Origin: Thalassolituus alkanivorans
GTDB lineage: Bacteria; Pseudomonadota; Gammaproteobacteria; Pseudomonadales; Oceanobacteraceae
Assembly: GCF_020447205.1 (NCBI RefSeq)
Contig: NZ_JAJAEL010000038.1
Span: forward strand, 62,001-126,000
DNA: 64,000 nt
Reading direction: 5' to 3'
A program made the translations under genes and the position numbers. The notes below the pieces were generated by a model, which had not been told where the DNA came from, did no database searches, and saw nothing but the letters and a program-made list of their open reading frames with translations. Below, piece after piece: positions 34,790 through 44,000 of this stretch. Positions within the stretch are counted from its first letter, which is position 1. Every line of letters starts with the position of its first letter.

Positions 34790-36205
34790 ATGCTGAAGAA
34801 AGTTCTTATTGCTAACCGCGGCGAGATTGCCGTCCGTATCGTGCGCGCATGCGCCGAGATGGGCATCCGCTCGGTGGCTATCTATACCGAACCGGACCGC
34901 TATGCGCTGCATGTTAAGCGTGCGGACGAAGCTTATATGCTGGGTGAAGATCCGCTGGCCGGTTATCTCGATCCGCTGCGCATTGTGAATCTGGCATTGG
35001 AAACCGGCTGCGATGCCATTCATCCGGGCTACGGCTTTTTGTCAGAGAACGCTGAGTTCGCCCGCCTGTGTGAACAGAAAGGGGTCACCTTTATCGGGCC
35101 GAAGTCGGATGTTATCCACAAAATGGGCGATAAAACCCAGGCCCGTGATTCCATGCGCGCCGCTGGCGTACCTATTACTCCGGGCTCCGACGGTAATCTG
35201 GCCGATCTGGATGAGGCGCTGAAACTGGCCGCCGAGATTGGTTATCCGGTGATGCTGAAAGCCACTTCCGGTGGTGGTGGCCGCGGTATCCGCCGTTGTG
35301 ATTCTGCCGACGAATTAAAATCCCAGTACCCGCGGGTTATTTCTGAAGCCACCAAAGCCTTCGGTTCGGCCGATGTGTTTATGGAAAAGTGCATCGTAAA
35401 TCCGCGTCATATCGAAGTGCAGATTCTGGCCGACAGTCAGGGCAATGTGGTGCATCTGTATGAGCGTGACTGCTCTATTCAGCGCCGTAACCAGAAGCTG
35501 ATTGAGATTGCGCCAAGCCCGCAATTAACGCCGGAACAGCGCCAGTATATTGGTGGGCTGGCGGTGAAAGCGGCCGCAGCCGTCGGTTATGAAAATGCCG
35601 GTACGGTCGAATTCCTGCTGACCGGCAATGAAGTGTACTTCATGGAAATGAATACCCGTGTGCAGGTCGAGCACACCATTACCGAGCAGATTACCGGGGT
35701 GGATATTGTGCGTGAGCAGCTGCGCATTGCCGCTGGCCTGCCGCTCAGTTATCGCCAGGAAGATATTGCCTACCGCGGTTTTGCCCTGCAGTTCCGTATT
35801 AATGCCGAAGACCCGAAAAACGATTTCCTGCCAAGCTTCGGCCGTATCTCTCACTATTATGCGCCGGGTGGGCCGGGTGTACGGGTCGATACAGCAATTT
35901 ATACCGGCTATGAAATTCCGCCGTATTACGACTCCATGTGTTTAAAACTGGTGGTCTGGGCGCTGACCTGGAAAGAAGTGATTGCCCGTGGGCAGCGCGC
36001 GCTGGATGACATGCGTCTGCACGGTATTAAAACCACTGCGCACTATTACCAGCAGATTCTCAGTAACGCCGATTTTAAACGGGCGGAATTCGACACCAGC
36101 TTTGTGCCGACCCATCCGGAATTATTGAATTATTCAGAAAAACGTCACCCCAGCGAAGTTGCGCTGGCCATTGCCGCAGCCATTGCCGCACACGCCGGCT
36201 GGTAA
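34790..36205 (+). CDS. pycA: Pyruvate carboxylase subunit A (biotin carboxylase)
   Basis: A 471-residue ATP-grasp biotin carboxylase that carboxylates biotin with bicarbonate and ATP. IANRGEIAVRIVRA at the start, GSGGRGIR-type loop (TSGGGGRGIR, about 162-171), EMNTRVQVEH (about 287-296) and RINAED are diagnostic. AGGAG lies upstream. pycB follows after 16 bases. The organisation is that of two-subunit (alpha4beta4) pyruvate carboxylases; stand-alone accC of fatty-acid synthesis is normally beside accB instead. Confidence 0.95.
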   Translation: MLKKVLIANRGEIAVRIVRACAEMGIRSVAIYTEPDRYALHVKRADEAYMLGEDPLAGYLDPLRIVNLALETGCDAIHPGYGFLSENAEFARLCEQKGVTFIGPKSDVIHKMGDKTQARDSMRAAGVPITPGSDGNLADLDEALKLAAEIGYPVMLKATSGGGGRGIRRCDSADELKSQYPRVISEATKAFGSADVFMEKCIVNPRHIEVQILADSQGNVVHLYERDCSIQRRNQKLIEIAPSPQLTPEQRQYIGGLAVKAAAAVGYENAGTVEFLLTGNEVYFMEMNTRVQVEHTITEQITGVDIVREQLRIAAGLPLSYRQEDIAYRGFALQFRINAEDPKNDFLPSFGRISHYYAPGGPGVRVDTAIYTGYEIPPYYDSMCLKLVVWALTWKEVIARGQRALDDMRLHGIKTTAHYYQQILSNADFKRAEFDTSFVPTHPELLNYSEKRHPSEVALAIAAAIAAHAGW

Positions 36206-36221
36206 TCCGCAGGAGGAATGA

Positions 36222-38036
36222 ATGATGAGTAACGTGAAAAAGATTGAAGTCACCGATGTGGTTCTGCGTGATGCACACCAGTCGCTGATTGCGACCCGTA
36301 TGCGCACCGAAGACATGCTGCCGATCTGCGACAAGCTGGATAAAGTCGGCTACTGGTCGCTGGAAGTCTGGGGTGGAGCCACCTTTGATGCCTGTGTGCG
36401 TTTCCTTAAAGAAGACCCGTGGGAGCGTCTGCGTCAGCTGAAAAAAGCGCTGCCCAATACCCGTTTGCAAATGCTGCTGCGTGGTCAGAACCTGCTCGGT
36501 TATCGCCATTACGCCGATGACGTGGTGGAAGCGTTCGTGCAGAAAGCGGCTGATAACGGCATTGATGTATTCCGTGTATTCGATGCGCTGAACGATCTGC
36601 GTAACATCGAAACCGCAATGAAAGCGGTTAAAAAAGCCGGTAAACATGCGCAGGGCACCATCTGCTACACCACCAGTCCGGTGCATACGCCAGCGCTCTT
36701 TGTTGAACAGGCCAAAGCCATGCAGGCCATGGGCGCCGACTCTATTGCCATTAAAGATATGGCGGGTCTGCTCACACCATACGGCACCTATGAGCTGGTA
36801 AAAGCGATTAAAGCCGAAGTGGATTTACCGCTGGTTATTCACAGTCATTCAACGGCAGGTCTGGCACCTCTGTGTCAGCTGAAAGCGATAGAAGCCGGTG
36901 CCGACCGTATCGATACCGCGATTTCTTCCTTTGCCTCAGGTACCAGTCATCCGGCGACCGAGTCGCAGGTTGCTGCGTTAAAAGGCACAGGCTACGACAC
37001 CGGTCTGGATCTGGAACTGCTGGGTGAAATTGCCGATTACTTCCGTGAAGTGCGGAAAAAATACCACCAGTTTGAAAGTGAATTTACCCGCGAAGATGTT
37101 TCCGTGCAGATTAATCAGGTGCCGGGCGGCATGATGTCTAACCTGGCCAATCAGCTGAAAGAACAGAACGCGCTGGATAAAATCCGTGAGGTGTTTGCCG
37201 AAATTCCACGGGTACGTGAAGACCTTGGTTTTCCTCCGCTGGTAACGCCAACCTCACAGATTGTTGGTACTCAGGCGGTATATAACGTGCTGGCGGGTCA
37301 GCGTTATAAAACCATCACCAACGAAGTTAAGCGTTACCTGCAGGGTGGCTATGGTGCAGCACCGGCGCCGGTGAATGCTGAGCTGCAGAAAAAAGCCATT
37401 GGTAACGAGAGCGTTAATGATGGTCGTCCGGCGGATTTATTAAGCCCGGAAATGAATAAACTGCGTGATGACATTGGTGCTCTGGCGCAAAGCGAAGAAG
37501 ATGTTCTGACCTTTGCCATGTTCCCGGATCTGGGCCGTGAATTCCTGCAGCAACGTGCTGATGGCACCCTGAAACCGGAAGAACTGCTGCCACCGGACCA
37601 GAAAGGCAAAGGCCGTATGGGCGAAGCGATGGCAACTGAATTCCGTATCGACGTACACGGTGAAAGCTATGAAGTGGCTATTACCGGTGTCGGCGACTCC
37701 GGTGCCGGTAAACGCAAACTGTACCTGTCGCTGGACGGTATGCCGGAAGAAGTAATTTTTGAATCGCTGAACGAATACGTCGCCGAAGGCAGCAGCAATC
37801 ATGGCCGTAAGCGTGCCACTCAGCCGGGTCATGTTACCGCAGCAATGCCGGGCAATATCGTCGATGTGCTGGTGAAAGAAGGTGATAAAGTCGAAGCCGG
37901 CCAGTCGGTGTTGATTGCCGAAGCGATGAAAATGGAAACCGAAGTTCACGCCAATATCGCCGGTACCGTACAGGCGGTTTATGTGAGCAAAGGGGACCGG
38001 GTAACGCCGGGTGAGGTATTAATCGAAATCGGTTGA
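36222..38036 (+). CDS. pycB: Pyruvate carboxylase subunit B (carboxyltransferase plus biotin carrier)
   Basis: A 604-residue subunit that transfers the carboxyl from biotin to pyruvate, giving oxaloacetate. The HMG-CoA-lyase-like TIM barrel (about 5-300) carries VVLRDAHQSL, the metal ligands in HSHSTAGL, and the reactive Lys in IKDMAGL. A conserved carboxylase domain follows, then a biotinyl domain with EAMKMETEV, in which Lys570 is the biotin site. AGGAGG precedes the ATG. Oxaloacetate decarboxylase alpha (OadA) is similar, but no oadB/oadG sodium-pump genes are nearby and pycA is. Confidence 0.94.
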   Translation: MMSNVKKIEVTDVVLRDAHQSLIATRMRTEDMLPICDKLDKVGYWSLEVWGGATFDACVRFLKEDPWERLRQLKKALPNTRLQMLLRGQNLLGYRHYADDVVEAFVQKAADNGIDVFRVFDALNDLRNIETAMKAVKKAGKHAQGTICYTTSPVHTPALFVEQAKAMQAMGADSIAIKDMAGLLTPYGTYELVKAIKAEVDLPLVIHSHSTAGLAPLCQLKAIEAGADRIDTAISSFASGTSHPATESQVAALKGTGYDTGLDLELLGEIADYFREVRKKYHQFESEFTREDVSVQINQVPGGMMSNLANQLKEQNALDKIREVFAEIPRVREDLGFPPLVTPTSQIVGTQAVYNVLAGQRYKTITNEVKRYLQGGYGAAPAPVNAELQKKAIGNESVNDGRPADLLSPEMNKLRDDIGALAQSEEDVLTFAMFPDLGREFLQQRADGTLKPEELLPPDQKGKGRMGEAMATEFRIDVHGESYEVAITGVGDSGAGKRKLYLSLDGMPEEVIFESLNEYVAEGSSNHGRKRATQPGHVTAAMPGNIVDVLVKEGDKVEAGQSVLIAEAMKMETEVHANIAGTVQAVYVSKGDRVTPGEVLIEIG

Positions 38037-38146
38037 TACCGGGAAGGATTGTTGTGTCGTCAGCGGCACAACAGTCCGCTGAGAAAATCATGTTTCTTAC
38101 GGAGGGAATACCGTATTCTTAGCGCCGTTGATAAGGGGAGATTGCA

Positions 38147-38812
38147 GTGGAAAAACTGATACGTGGTGTACTGAATTTTAAACAGAATGTGTATCCGCAA
38201 CAGAAAGACCTGTTCGGCACGCTGGCTGACGATGGCCAGAATCCGGACGTACTCTTTATTACCTGTTCGGACTCCCGTATCGATCCGAATATGGTTACCG
38301 GCTCAGCCCCTGGTGATCTCTTTATTTGCCGTAACGCCGGTAATATTATTCCCCCACACTCTAACGAAACCGGTGGCATGACCGCATCTATTGAGTATGC
38401 CGTTGCGGTATTAGGCGTACGCCATATTATTGTGTGCGGACATACCGATTGTGGTGCGATTAAAGGCGCTCTGGATATGACCAAGCTAAAGGGGCTGCCG
38501 CACGTTAAAGAATGGTTAGGTCATTGCCGTTCCGCGATGGAAATCGTGCGCGAACGTAATGGGATTCCATCGGATATGTGTCTGGGTCATGAGCACCTGA
38601 ACGAAGCCATTGAAGAGAACGTTTTGCAGCAGGTTCAGCATTTACGTACCCATCCGGTGGTGGCCGCCAAGCTGTCGACACAGAAAGTACATATTCACGG
38701 CTGGGTGTATGACATTAAAAGCGGTGGCATTCGTTGCTGCAGCCATAACAGCGATACCTTTAACGATTTCTCGGCTCATTATGCCGATATTATTGCGAGC
38801 GTCGGCGAATAA
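38147..38812 (+). CDS. can: Beta-class carbonic anhydrase
   Basis: A 221-residue enzyme that hydrates carbon dioxide to bicarbonate. The zinc ligands and dyad are visible: CSDSRID (Cys and Asp-Arg), then GHTDCGA (His and Cys), with GNIIPP between them. The start is GTG; GGGGAG lies about eight bases upstream. It follows pycB by 110 bases on the same strand, and bicarbonate is the substrate of pyruvate carboxylase, so a functional link is likely. A hairpin follows. Confidence 0.94.
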   Translation: MEKLIRGVLNFKQNVYPQQKDLFGTLADDGQNPDVLFITCSDSRIDPNMVTGSAPGDLFICRNAGNIIPPHSNETGGMTASIEYAVAVLGVRHIIVCGHTDCGAIKGALDMTKLKGLPHVKEWLGHCRSAMEIVRERNGIPSDMCLGHEHLNEAIEENVLQQVQHLRTHPVVAAKLSTQKVHIHGWVYDIKSGGIRCCSHNSDTFNDFSAHYADIIASVGE

Positions 38813-38818
38813 TCGTCC

Positions 38819-38840
38819 GGGCCGGTTTCTTCACCGGCCC
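38819..38840. terminator. Hairpin between carbonic anhydrase and the convergent exported protein
   Basis: GGGCCGGT and ACCGGCCC pair over 8 bp with a six-base loop. No clear T-run is present on either strand. Confidence 0.5.
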
Positions 38841-38851
38841 TGATTCTGCAA

Positions 38852-39223
38852 TCAGCAGGTCCAATAAATTTTATTCTCCAGATCAACGACCGCCGGACCG
38901 TCGCTGCAACCGCCAACATCTTTTGCCTCTTTATCCTTCGGTTCATAGATAATAATCCAATGACCGGAGCGGGCATGCCAGTACAGCTCTCCCTCATCAA
39001 TTAATCCCAACGGAAATACGCCGTCACTATCGTTATTGGTCAGAGAGATCCTTCCCTGTTTTATTTCGGTATCCAGATTGATGCCCTGCATCTGTGGGTG
39101 CTCGGCGTAGCGTTGCTGAAATACATACTGACCATCGGCCAGCGGTAATTCTGGTGCTGCGTACGCTGTGCCAAGGGTCAGGCTGGTTAGCAGCAACAGG
39201 GTGTGTGTCAGAGTGGGGGTCAT
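38852..39223 (-). CDS. Small exported protein, unknown function
   Basis: A 123-residue protein with a Sec signal (cleavage after AYA, about residue 22). The mature part has QYVFQQRYAEHP, LDTEIKQGRISL and two late cysteines (GGCSDG and YWTC), probably disulfide-bonded. AAGGA lies six bases before this ATG; an ATG two codons earlier is too close to it, and the long upstream frame overlaps the TRIC gene. No family is recognised. Confidence 0.7.
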   Translation of the reverse strand: MTPTLTHTLLLLTSLTLGTAYAAPELPLADGQYVFQQRYAEHPQMQGINLDTEIKQGRISLTNNDSDGVFPLGLIDEGELYWHARSGHWIIIYEPKDKEAKDVGGCSDGPAVVDLENKIYWTC

Positions 39224-39260
39224 CTTCATTCCTTTGAATTTACAGGGTACTGTGCGGACG

Positions 39261-39881
39261 TTATTTCTCTTTATAGCGTGGCAAAACCAGATTCCAGCGG
39301 ATGGCGCTGAGGCGCAGCAGAAAAATAAAAATACCGGCAACCAGAGCAGCGGCGCCGATATTAATATCGTTATGAATCAGCAAAATATACAGCAGAGAAC
39401 CGCTCCAGGCGGCGGTCGCATACCACTGCCCCTGAAATACCAACGGGTCCTGATTGAGCAGTATGTCCCGCAGAATCCCACCGGCCACACCGGTAATAAC
39501 ACCCATAAATGAAGCGACCAGCATATCGGCACCAACACCCAGGGCAGCCTGAGTGCCGGCTACGGTATATAAACCCAAGGCCGCAGCATCCGGTAGCACA
39601 AACCAGCGGCCGGATAATTTAATCCAGCGTGCCAGAAAAAAAGTGGCCAGTGCACCAAACCAGGTAAAAATCAGATAGCTGGAATCCGCTACCCAGAATA
39701 CGGTGCGGTCGAGCAGGGTATCGCGCAGGGTGCCACCACCGAGGGCGGCACAAAACGCGATAATCATAATGCCGAACAGATCAAACTGTTTGCTGCGCGC
39801 ATCCAGCACACCGGCGGAGGCCGACAGAATCGAAGCAAACATGGTTGACCAGTACATCACTTCAGCGGTGCTCAGAACCAT
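39261..39881 (-). CDS. TRIC-type cation channel family protein (UPF0126/YadS-like)
   Basis: A 206-residue membrane protein of two UPF0126 repeats, the bacterial relatives of trimeric intracellular cation channels. Each repeat has the G-rich helix followed by GGGxxRD: AFCAALGGGTLRDTLL and ITGVAGGILRDILL. Seven membrane spans fit. The ribosome site is weak; a second start at residue 9 is possible. It lies 37 bases upstream of the small exported protein gene on the same strand. Confidence 0.9.
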   Translation of the reverse strand: MVLSTAEVMYWSTMFASILSASAGVLDARSKQFDLFGIMIIAFCAALGGGTLRDTLLDRTVFWVADSSYLIFTWFGALATFFLARWIKLSGRWFVLPDAAALGLYTVAGTQAALGVGADMLVASFMGVITGVAGGILRDILLNQDPLVFQGQWYATAAWSGSLLYILLIHNDINIGAAALVAGIFIFLLRLSAIRWNLVLPRYKEK

Positions 39882-39924
39882 AGTGATCGTCCGGCGTTAA
39901 GTAATATTAAAAAACCAGCAGCGC

Positions 39925-41292
39925 TTATTGCGCTGCATAACGGTTCTGCAGATATGCGAAAACGGCACGCATACCCATGGCTTCACCACCCACCGGACGG
40001 CCCGGTAATTTACGGCGGTTCCAGGCCATTACGTCAAAATGCACCCAGGGCGTGTTATCAACAAAATGCTCCAGATACAGCGCGGCGGTAATCGCGCCAC
40101 CAAAGGGCCCGGGTACAGAGTTCACCAGATCGGCGATATCGCTTTTCAGAGAATCGCGGTAAGCCTGATGTAGGGGCAGGTGCCAGACCGGATCGGTAAT
40201 GCGCTGACCGACCTGCATTAAATCAGAAGCGAGCTGCATCTGATTGGTAAAGAAACCCGGTAATTCAGTACCCAGCGCGACCCGGCAGGCGCCGGTGAGC
40301 GTGGCGAAATCGATGACCAGATCCGGTGACTCACTGACCGCTTCGGTTAATGCATCGCACAGAACCAGACGGCCTTCGGCGTCTGTGTTGTCAATTTCAA
40401 CGGTTGAGCCTTTGCGCGTATTCAGTACATCACCGGGACGGAAACTGTCAGCGCTGACGGCATTTTCAACCGCCGGAACCAGCACGCGTAAACGCACCGG
40501 CAGCTGTTGAGCCATAATCAGGTAAGCAAGACCAACCACATGGGCAGCACCACCCATATCTTTCTTCATGGTGCGCATGGCATCGGCAGGTTTTAAATCC
40601 AGACCGCCGCTGTCAAAGCACACACCTTTACCCACCAGAGTGACCAGCGGATGTTTTTCATCGCCCCAGCGCAGATCGAGCAGACGCGGAGCATGGGCAC
40701 TGGCGCGCCCGACCGCATGAATCATCGGATAATTTTCGCTCAGCAGATCATCGCCGACAATCTGAGAAAACTGTGCGCCAAACTCCTGCGCCAGATTTTC
40801 CAGAGTAGCTGCCAGATGCTGCGGCATCATATCGGCGGCAGGAGTATTGACCAGATCACGGACATGACGGGTTGCGCTGACCAGCTGCTGGGCGTACGCC
40901 AGTGCGCCGCTGTCGGCCAGTAATAAACGCGCCTGTGGCTTACCCGGTTTGACATAGCGTTCAAAGCGATAGGCGCCAGCGCCCCAGGCAAAGGCAATGC
41001 TGATTAATTGATCGGTATCGCTGATATTGTCGATCACATAATCCGCTGCGGGCAGCAGGTTGGCCAGCTCGCCACAGGCGAACATATCGTCGAGGTTATC
41101 GCAGACAAAGAGCGCGCTTTGCAGGGAGCCATTGGCTGCCGGTAATAACTGTACTCCCTTGCCGCTGTAGCCGCAGGCATCCAGCCAGGCTTTAACGCTG
41201 TCAGCCTGTTGTTCGAGCCAGCGCGGAAAATCGCTGCTTTCAAGAATGGTAAGAGGGATACCCTGCTGGCCTGCGGCTAAAACATCAGACAT
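39925..41292 (-). CDS. Leucyl aminopeptidase family M17 (PepA/PepB-like)
   Basis: A 455-residue cytosolic dinuclear-metal aminopeptidase. The C-terminal catalytic domain shows GKGVCFDSGGLDLKP (metal Lys/Asp), MKKDMGGAA, the signature NTDAEGRLVL, and the final region with GGAITAALYLEHFV. The N-terminal domain (1-150) is diverged from PepA, and the protein is about 45 residues shorter, resembling the M17 subgroup found in pseudomonads and rickettsiae. GGAG precedes the ATG. Confidence 0.93.
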   Translation of the reverse strand: MSDVLAAGQQGIPLTILESSDFPRWLEQQADSVKAWLDACGYSGKGVQLLPAANGSLQSALFVCDNLDDMFACGELANLLPAADYVIDNISDTDQLISIAFAWGAGAYRFERYVKPGKPQARLLLADSGALAYAQQLVSATRHVRDLVNTPAADMMPQHLAATLENLAQEFGAQFSQIVGDDLLSENYPMIHAVGRASAHAPRLLDLRWGDEKHPLVTLVGKGVCFDSGGLDLKPADAMRTMKKDMGGAAHVVGLAYLIMAQQLPVRLRVLVPAVENAVSADSFRPGDVLNTRKGSTVEIDNTDAEGRLVLCDALTEAVSESPDLVIDFATLTGACRVALGTELPGFFTNQMQLASDLMQVGQRITDPVWHLPLHQAYRDSLKSDIADLVNSVPGPFGGAITAALYLEHFVDNTPWVHFDVMAWNRRKLPGRPVGGEAMGMRAVFAYLQNRYAAQ

Positions 41293-41482
41293 GGAAACTC
41301 CGGACTACTGAAAATAATGTTCACAGTATAGGTAATTCCCGCAAATTACAGAATGGGCGGCACCAGCGACCTTGGTGGTGAATATCAGCTTGCTGCGCGC
41401 GGAAGCGCCAGCAGACGCGCCGGCAGACGTAACCCGGCACATGGATTAGAATACCCCACGGTTTTATTCAGGTATCTCTTCT

Positions 41483-41902
41483 ATGAACGAATTTATTCCG
41501 GAGCTGATCGGCGGCACGCTGATTGGTCTGGCGGCAAGTCTGTTGTGGCTGGGCATTGGCCGTATCAGTGGTATGACCGGGGTGTTATCCAGTCTGTTTT
41601 TGCTGCGCGAAAAGCAGCGCTACTGGGCACTCTGGTTTCTGGCCGGACTGGTGCTGGCTTACCCCTTGTATCTGGCTCTGGGTTACAGCGCGGCTATCGT
41701 CGTCACCAATAATACGCTGTTGCTGGGCAGTGCTGGTCTGCTGGTCGGATTCGGCACTTATATCGGCAATGGCTGTACCAGTGGTCATGGTGTGTGCGGT
41801 ATGGGGCGGTTATCGCTGCGTTCTGCGGTGGCCACAGTCACTTTTATGGTTGCGGGTGTGGCTACTGTTGCGGTTATGAATCTGGCCGGAGGTATTTTAT
41901 GA
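41483..41902 (+). CDS. YeeE/YedE-family membrane protein, first half
   Basis: A 139-residue membrane protein of the YeeE/YedE (thiosulfate/sulfur transport) family. ELIGGTLIGLAASLLWLGIGR and ISGMTG mark the N-terminus, and the conserved cysteine motif GNGCTSGHGVCGMGRLS is intact. Four spans are predicted. It overlaps the second half by the ATGA at 41899-41902. Split pairs like this are often linked to sulfide or thiosulfate metabolism, but no sulfur genes are seen here. Confidence 0.88.
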   Translation: MNEFIPELIGGTLIGLAASLLWLGIGRISGMTGVLSSLFLLREKQRYWALWFLAGLVLAYPLYLALGYSAAIVVTNNTLLLGSAGLLVGFGTYIGNGCTSGHGVCGMGRLSLRSAVATVTFMVAGVATVAVMNLAGGIL

Positions 41903-42330
41903 ACGCACGCCTGCTGGGTCCGCTGGTGGCTTTGGCCAGTGGTCTGATTTTTGGGCTGGGGCTGCTGATTTCCGGAATGAATAACCCGGCGAAAGTGAGG
42001 GCATTTCTCGATGTTTTTGCTGCCTGGGACCCATCGCTGATCGCGGTTATGGGATCGGCCATTCCGGTGTTTGCGCTGTTTTTCTATTTCAGTAAGCGCC
42101 GCAAAACGCCGTTCTGCGCCACGGCTTTTCATGAGCCTAAGCTGACACGTATTGATCTGCGTCTGCTGGCCGGAGCGCTGCTGTTTGGTATTGGCTGGGG
42201 CCTGGTTGGTCTTTGTCCGGGACCGGCGCTGGTGAACCTGCTCGCATTTGAGCCGGGTGTGCTGATCTTTGTGCTGGCCTTGTTAGCCGGCAACCGTATT
42301 GCACACTGGCTGGTAGGGCCTGTGCGATAA
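41899..42330 (+). CDS. YeeE/YedE-family membrane protein, second half (DUF6691)
   Basis: A 143-residue partner of the preceding gene, with four predicted spans. GLIFGLGLLISGMNNPAKV near the start and GWGLVGLCPGPALVN near the end are typical; the Cys in LCPGPA is conserved. Translation starts at an ATG overlapping the upstream TGA. The two halves together correspond to one full-length YeeE transporter. Confidence 0.88.
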   Translation: MNARLLGPLVALASGLIFGLGLLISGMNNPAKVRAFLDVFAAWDPSLIAVMGSAIPVFALFFYFSKRRKTPFCATAFHEPKLTRIDLRLLAGALLFGIGWGLVGLCPGPALVNLLAFEPGVLIFVLALLAGNRIAHWLVGPVR

Positions 42331-42335
42331 CAGAG

Positions 42336-42587
42336 TCAGGCGGCTTTGTCGGTACACATCATACCGTCACACAGAGCGGCAGAGCCGGCAATACTGCCGG
42401 CATCGTCTTCTGAGCTGATGCGTAACGGTTCGACAACGGCGCTGTTGTTTTTCGCCTGACGGTTGCTGGCCATGGTTTCGCTAAACTGACGGGTGATGCC
42501 GGGCAGCAGGTCGAAATAGGCGGTAAAGTGGCGCTGTGGCTGTTGCTCTTGTTGTGCTTCTGCACTGGATTCCTGTGGAAATTCCAT
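42336..42587 (-). CDS. Small acidic protein, unknown function
   Basis: An 83-residue ORF from an ATG with GGAAG eight bases upstream (an ATG five codons earlier has no ribosome site). It is Glu/Gln-rich at the start, has a HFTAYFDLLPGITRQFSETM amphipathic segment and two late cysteines. It is not a shadow of another gene. Some Oceanospirillales carry such small phasin-like or uncharacterised proteins, but I cannot assign a family. Confidence 0.45.
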   Translation of the reverse strand: MEFPQESSAEAQQEQQPQRHFTAYFDLLPGITRQFSETMASNRQAKNNSAVVEPLRISSEDDAGSIAGSAALCDGMMCTDKAA

Positions 42588-42798
42588 CTGAGTATCTTCC
42601 ATTCTGGTTATTGAATCTGCACTGTAACGGACTGAGTCTGAACCTGAGCTGAATTTCCCGTTCAGCTGGCGTCGTTATTTATTCAGCTTTGGTTCACCTG
42701 CAGCGGGTATCCTGTTTAAATTGCCCGAATACTGATGTACAGGTACCCCACTCTTGATCCTCACTTTCATGTCGCTGCAATCTGTATTCAGTGCCCGG

Positions 42799-43329
42799 AT
42801 GGCATCGCCTGCGTTGTCCCGGTCTGCTGATCGCCGTGCGCTGCGGTTGCTGTTATGCCTGCTGCTACAGGCGCTGGCATGGCCGGTGCTGGCCGGGCAG
42901 GATGACAAGCCGGAAGAAGAATCCGACTGGGTAGAGGAAACCATCAACCCTAAAACGGAATGGGTTGAAGAGGTGTTTACCCCATTTAACCGCTGGGTTG
43001 AGCGTAAAATTCAGGGCAAACCCGCTAAATCAGAACCGCCGGCGGTACCACCACCGGATGTGTTCTCACACCGGGTCAACCCTCCGGCAAATGCTATTTC
43101 GCCACAGGAAGCCGGGCGCTTATTGCGTTTGCTGTATCCGGGAGAAATCCTGCGTATTCATTTTGAGCCAGGCCCACCACCTTATTACCTGATCAAGCTG
43201 CTTGGCAGTAAGGGCAATATTGCCAGTTACTATATGCACGCAATCGATGGCACGCTGCTCGACACTATTCCCCCTGCAGCTGATACCGTCCCGGCGCGGC
43301 AGAACGAAGCACAAGGAGAACAGCGATGA
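42799..43329 (+). CDS. Periplasmic PepSY-like protein upstream of a PhoPQ-type system
   Basis: A 176-residue protein with a signal peptide (LRLLLCLLLQALAWPVLA). The mature part has repeated WVEE segments, a Pro-rich linker, then a PepSY-like alpha-beta fold: ISPQEAGRLLRLLYPGEILRI, PPPYYLIKLLG and YYMHAIDGTLLD. In-frame starts at 42754 (TTG) and 42769 are possible; none has a good ribosome site. Its end overlaps the response-regulator start by 4 bases, so it belongs to that operon and may be a substrate or modulator of the sensor kinase. Confidence 0.7.
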   Translation: MASPALSRSADRRALRLLLCLLLQALAWPVLAGQDDKPEEESDWVEETINPKTEWVEEVFTPFNRWVERKIQGKPAKSEPPAVPPPDVFSHRVNPPANAISPQEAGRLLRLLYPGEILRIHFEPGPPPYYLIKLLGSKGNIASYYMHAIDGTLLDTIPPAADTVPARQNEAQGEQR

Positions 43330-44000
43330 AAATCCTGATTGTGGAAGACGATGCAAATCTGCGCAGCCAGCTGGCCGAAGGTCTGGATAAAGCCGGCTTT
43401 CAGTGCCAGTTGGCAGCCGATGGGCTGGAAGGTTATTTTCAGGCCAGCGAATATCCATACGATATGGCCATTATTGATCTGGGCCTGCCCAAAATTGATG
43501 GCATCGAGCTGATTCGTCGTCTGCGTAAAGATGGCTGTGCTTTTCCGCTGCTGATTCTGACAGCCAGAGGCGGCTGGAAAGCCAAGGTAGAAGGGCTGGA
43601 AGCCGGAGCGGATGACTATCTGGAAAAGCCCTTTCATATCGAAGAATTAATTGCGCGTAGCCGGGCGTTATTGCGCCGTATTACCGGCCACAGTGCCGTA
43701 CTCAAAGCAGGCCCGCTGGAACTGGATGTGCAGAGTCAGCAGGTTTTGCTGGCAGGAGCCCGTCTGGAACTGACCGCATTTGAATACAAAATTCTGGAAT
43801 ATATGCTGCGTCACAGCAGTGAGGTTATTTCCAAAAATACCCTCACCGATTATCTGTATGCGCAGGATTTTGACCGTGACAGTAATGTGATTGAAGTACT
43901 GATTGGCCGGCTGCGTAAAAAGCTGGCTCAGGCGGATGGCTTCAGTCCGATTGTTACCCTGCGGGGGCGGGGTTATCAGTTTATAGCGGAAAACGGTTAA
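43326..44000 (+). CDS. OmpR/PhoP-family response regulator
   Basis: A 224-residue regulator. The receiver domain (1-115) has the acidic pair ED (8-9), the phospho-acceptor Asp in AIIDLGLP (about 51), and the Lys in DYLEKPFHIEE. The winged-helix C-terminus has LTAFEYKILEYML and VIEVLIGRLRKKL with RGRGYQF. It overlaps the PepSY-like gene by 4 bases and the kinase gene by one base. It resembles PhoP-type regulators responsive to cations or antimicrobial peptides. Confidence 0.92.
   Translation: MKILIVEDDANLRSQLAEGLDKAGFQCQLAADGLEGYFQASEYPYDMAIIDLGLPKIDGIELIRRLRKDGCAFPLLILTARGGWKAKVEGLEAGADDYLEKPFHIEELIARSRALLRRITGHSAVLKAGPLELDVQSQQVLLAGARLELTAFEYKILEYMLRHSSEVISKNTLTDYLYAQDFDRDSNVIEVLIGRLRKKLAQADGFSPIVTLRGRGYQFIAENG

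Noticed and set aside
36222-38036. Oxaloacetate decarboxylase alpha subunit (oadA) instead of pycB
   Set aside because: The proteins are similar, but pycA is directly upstream, pycR is divergent and no oadB/oadG genes are present.
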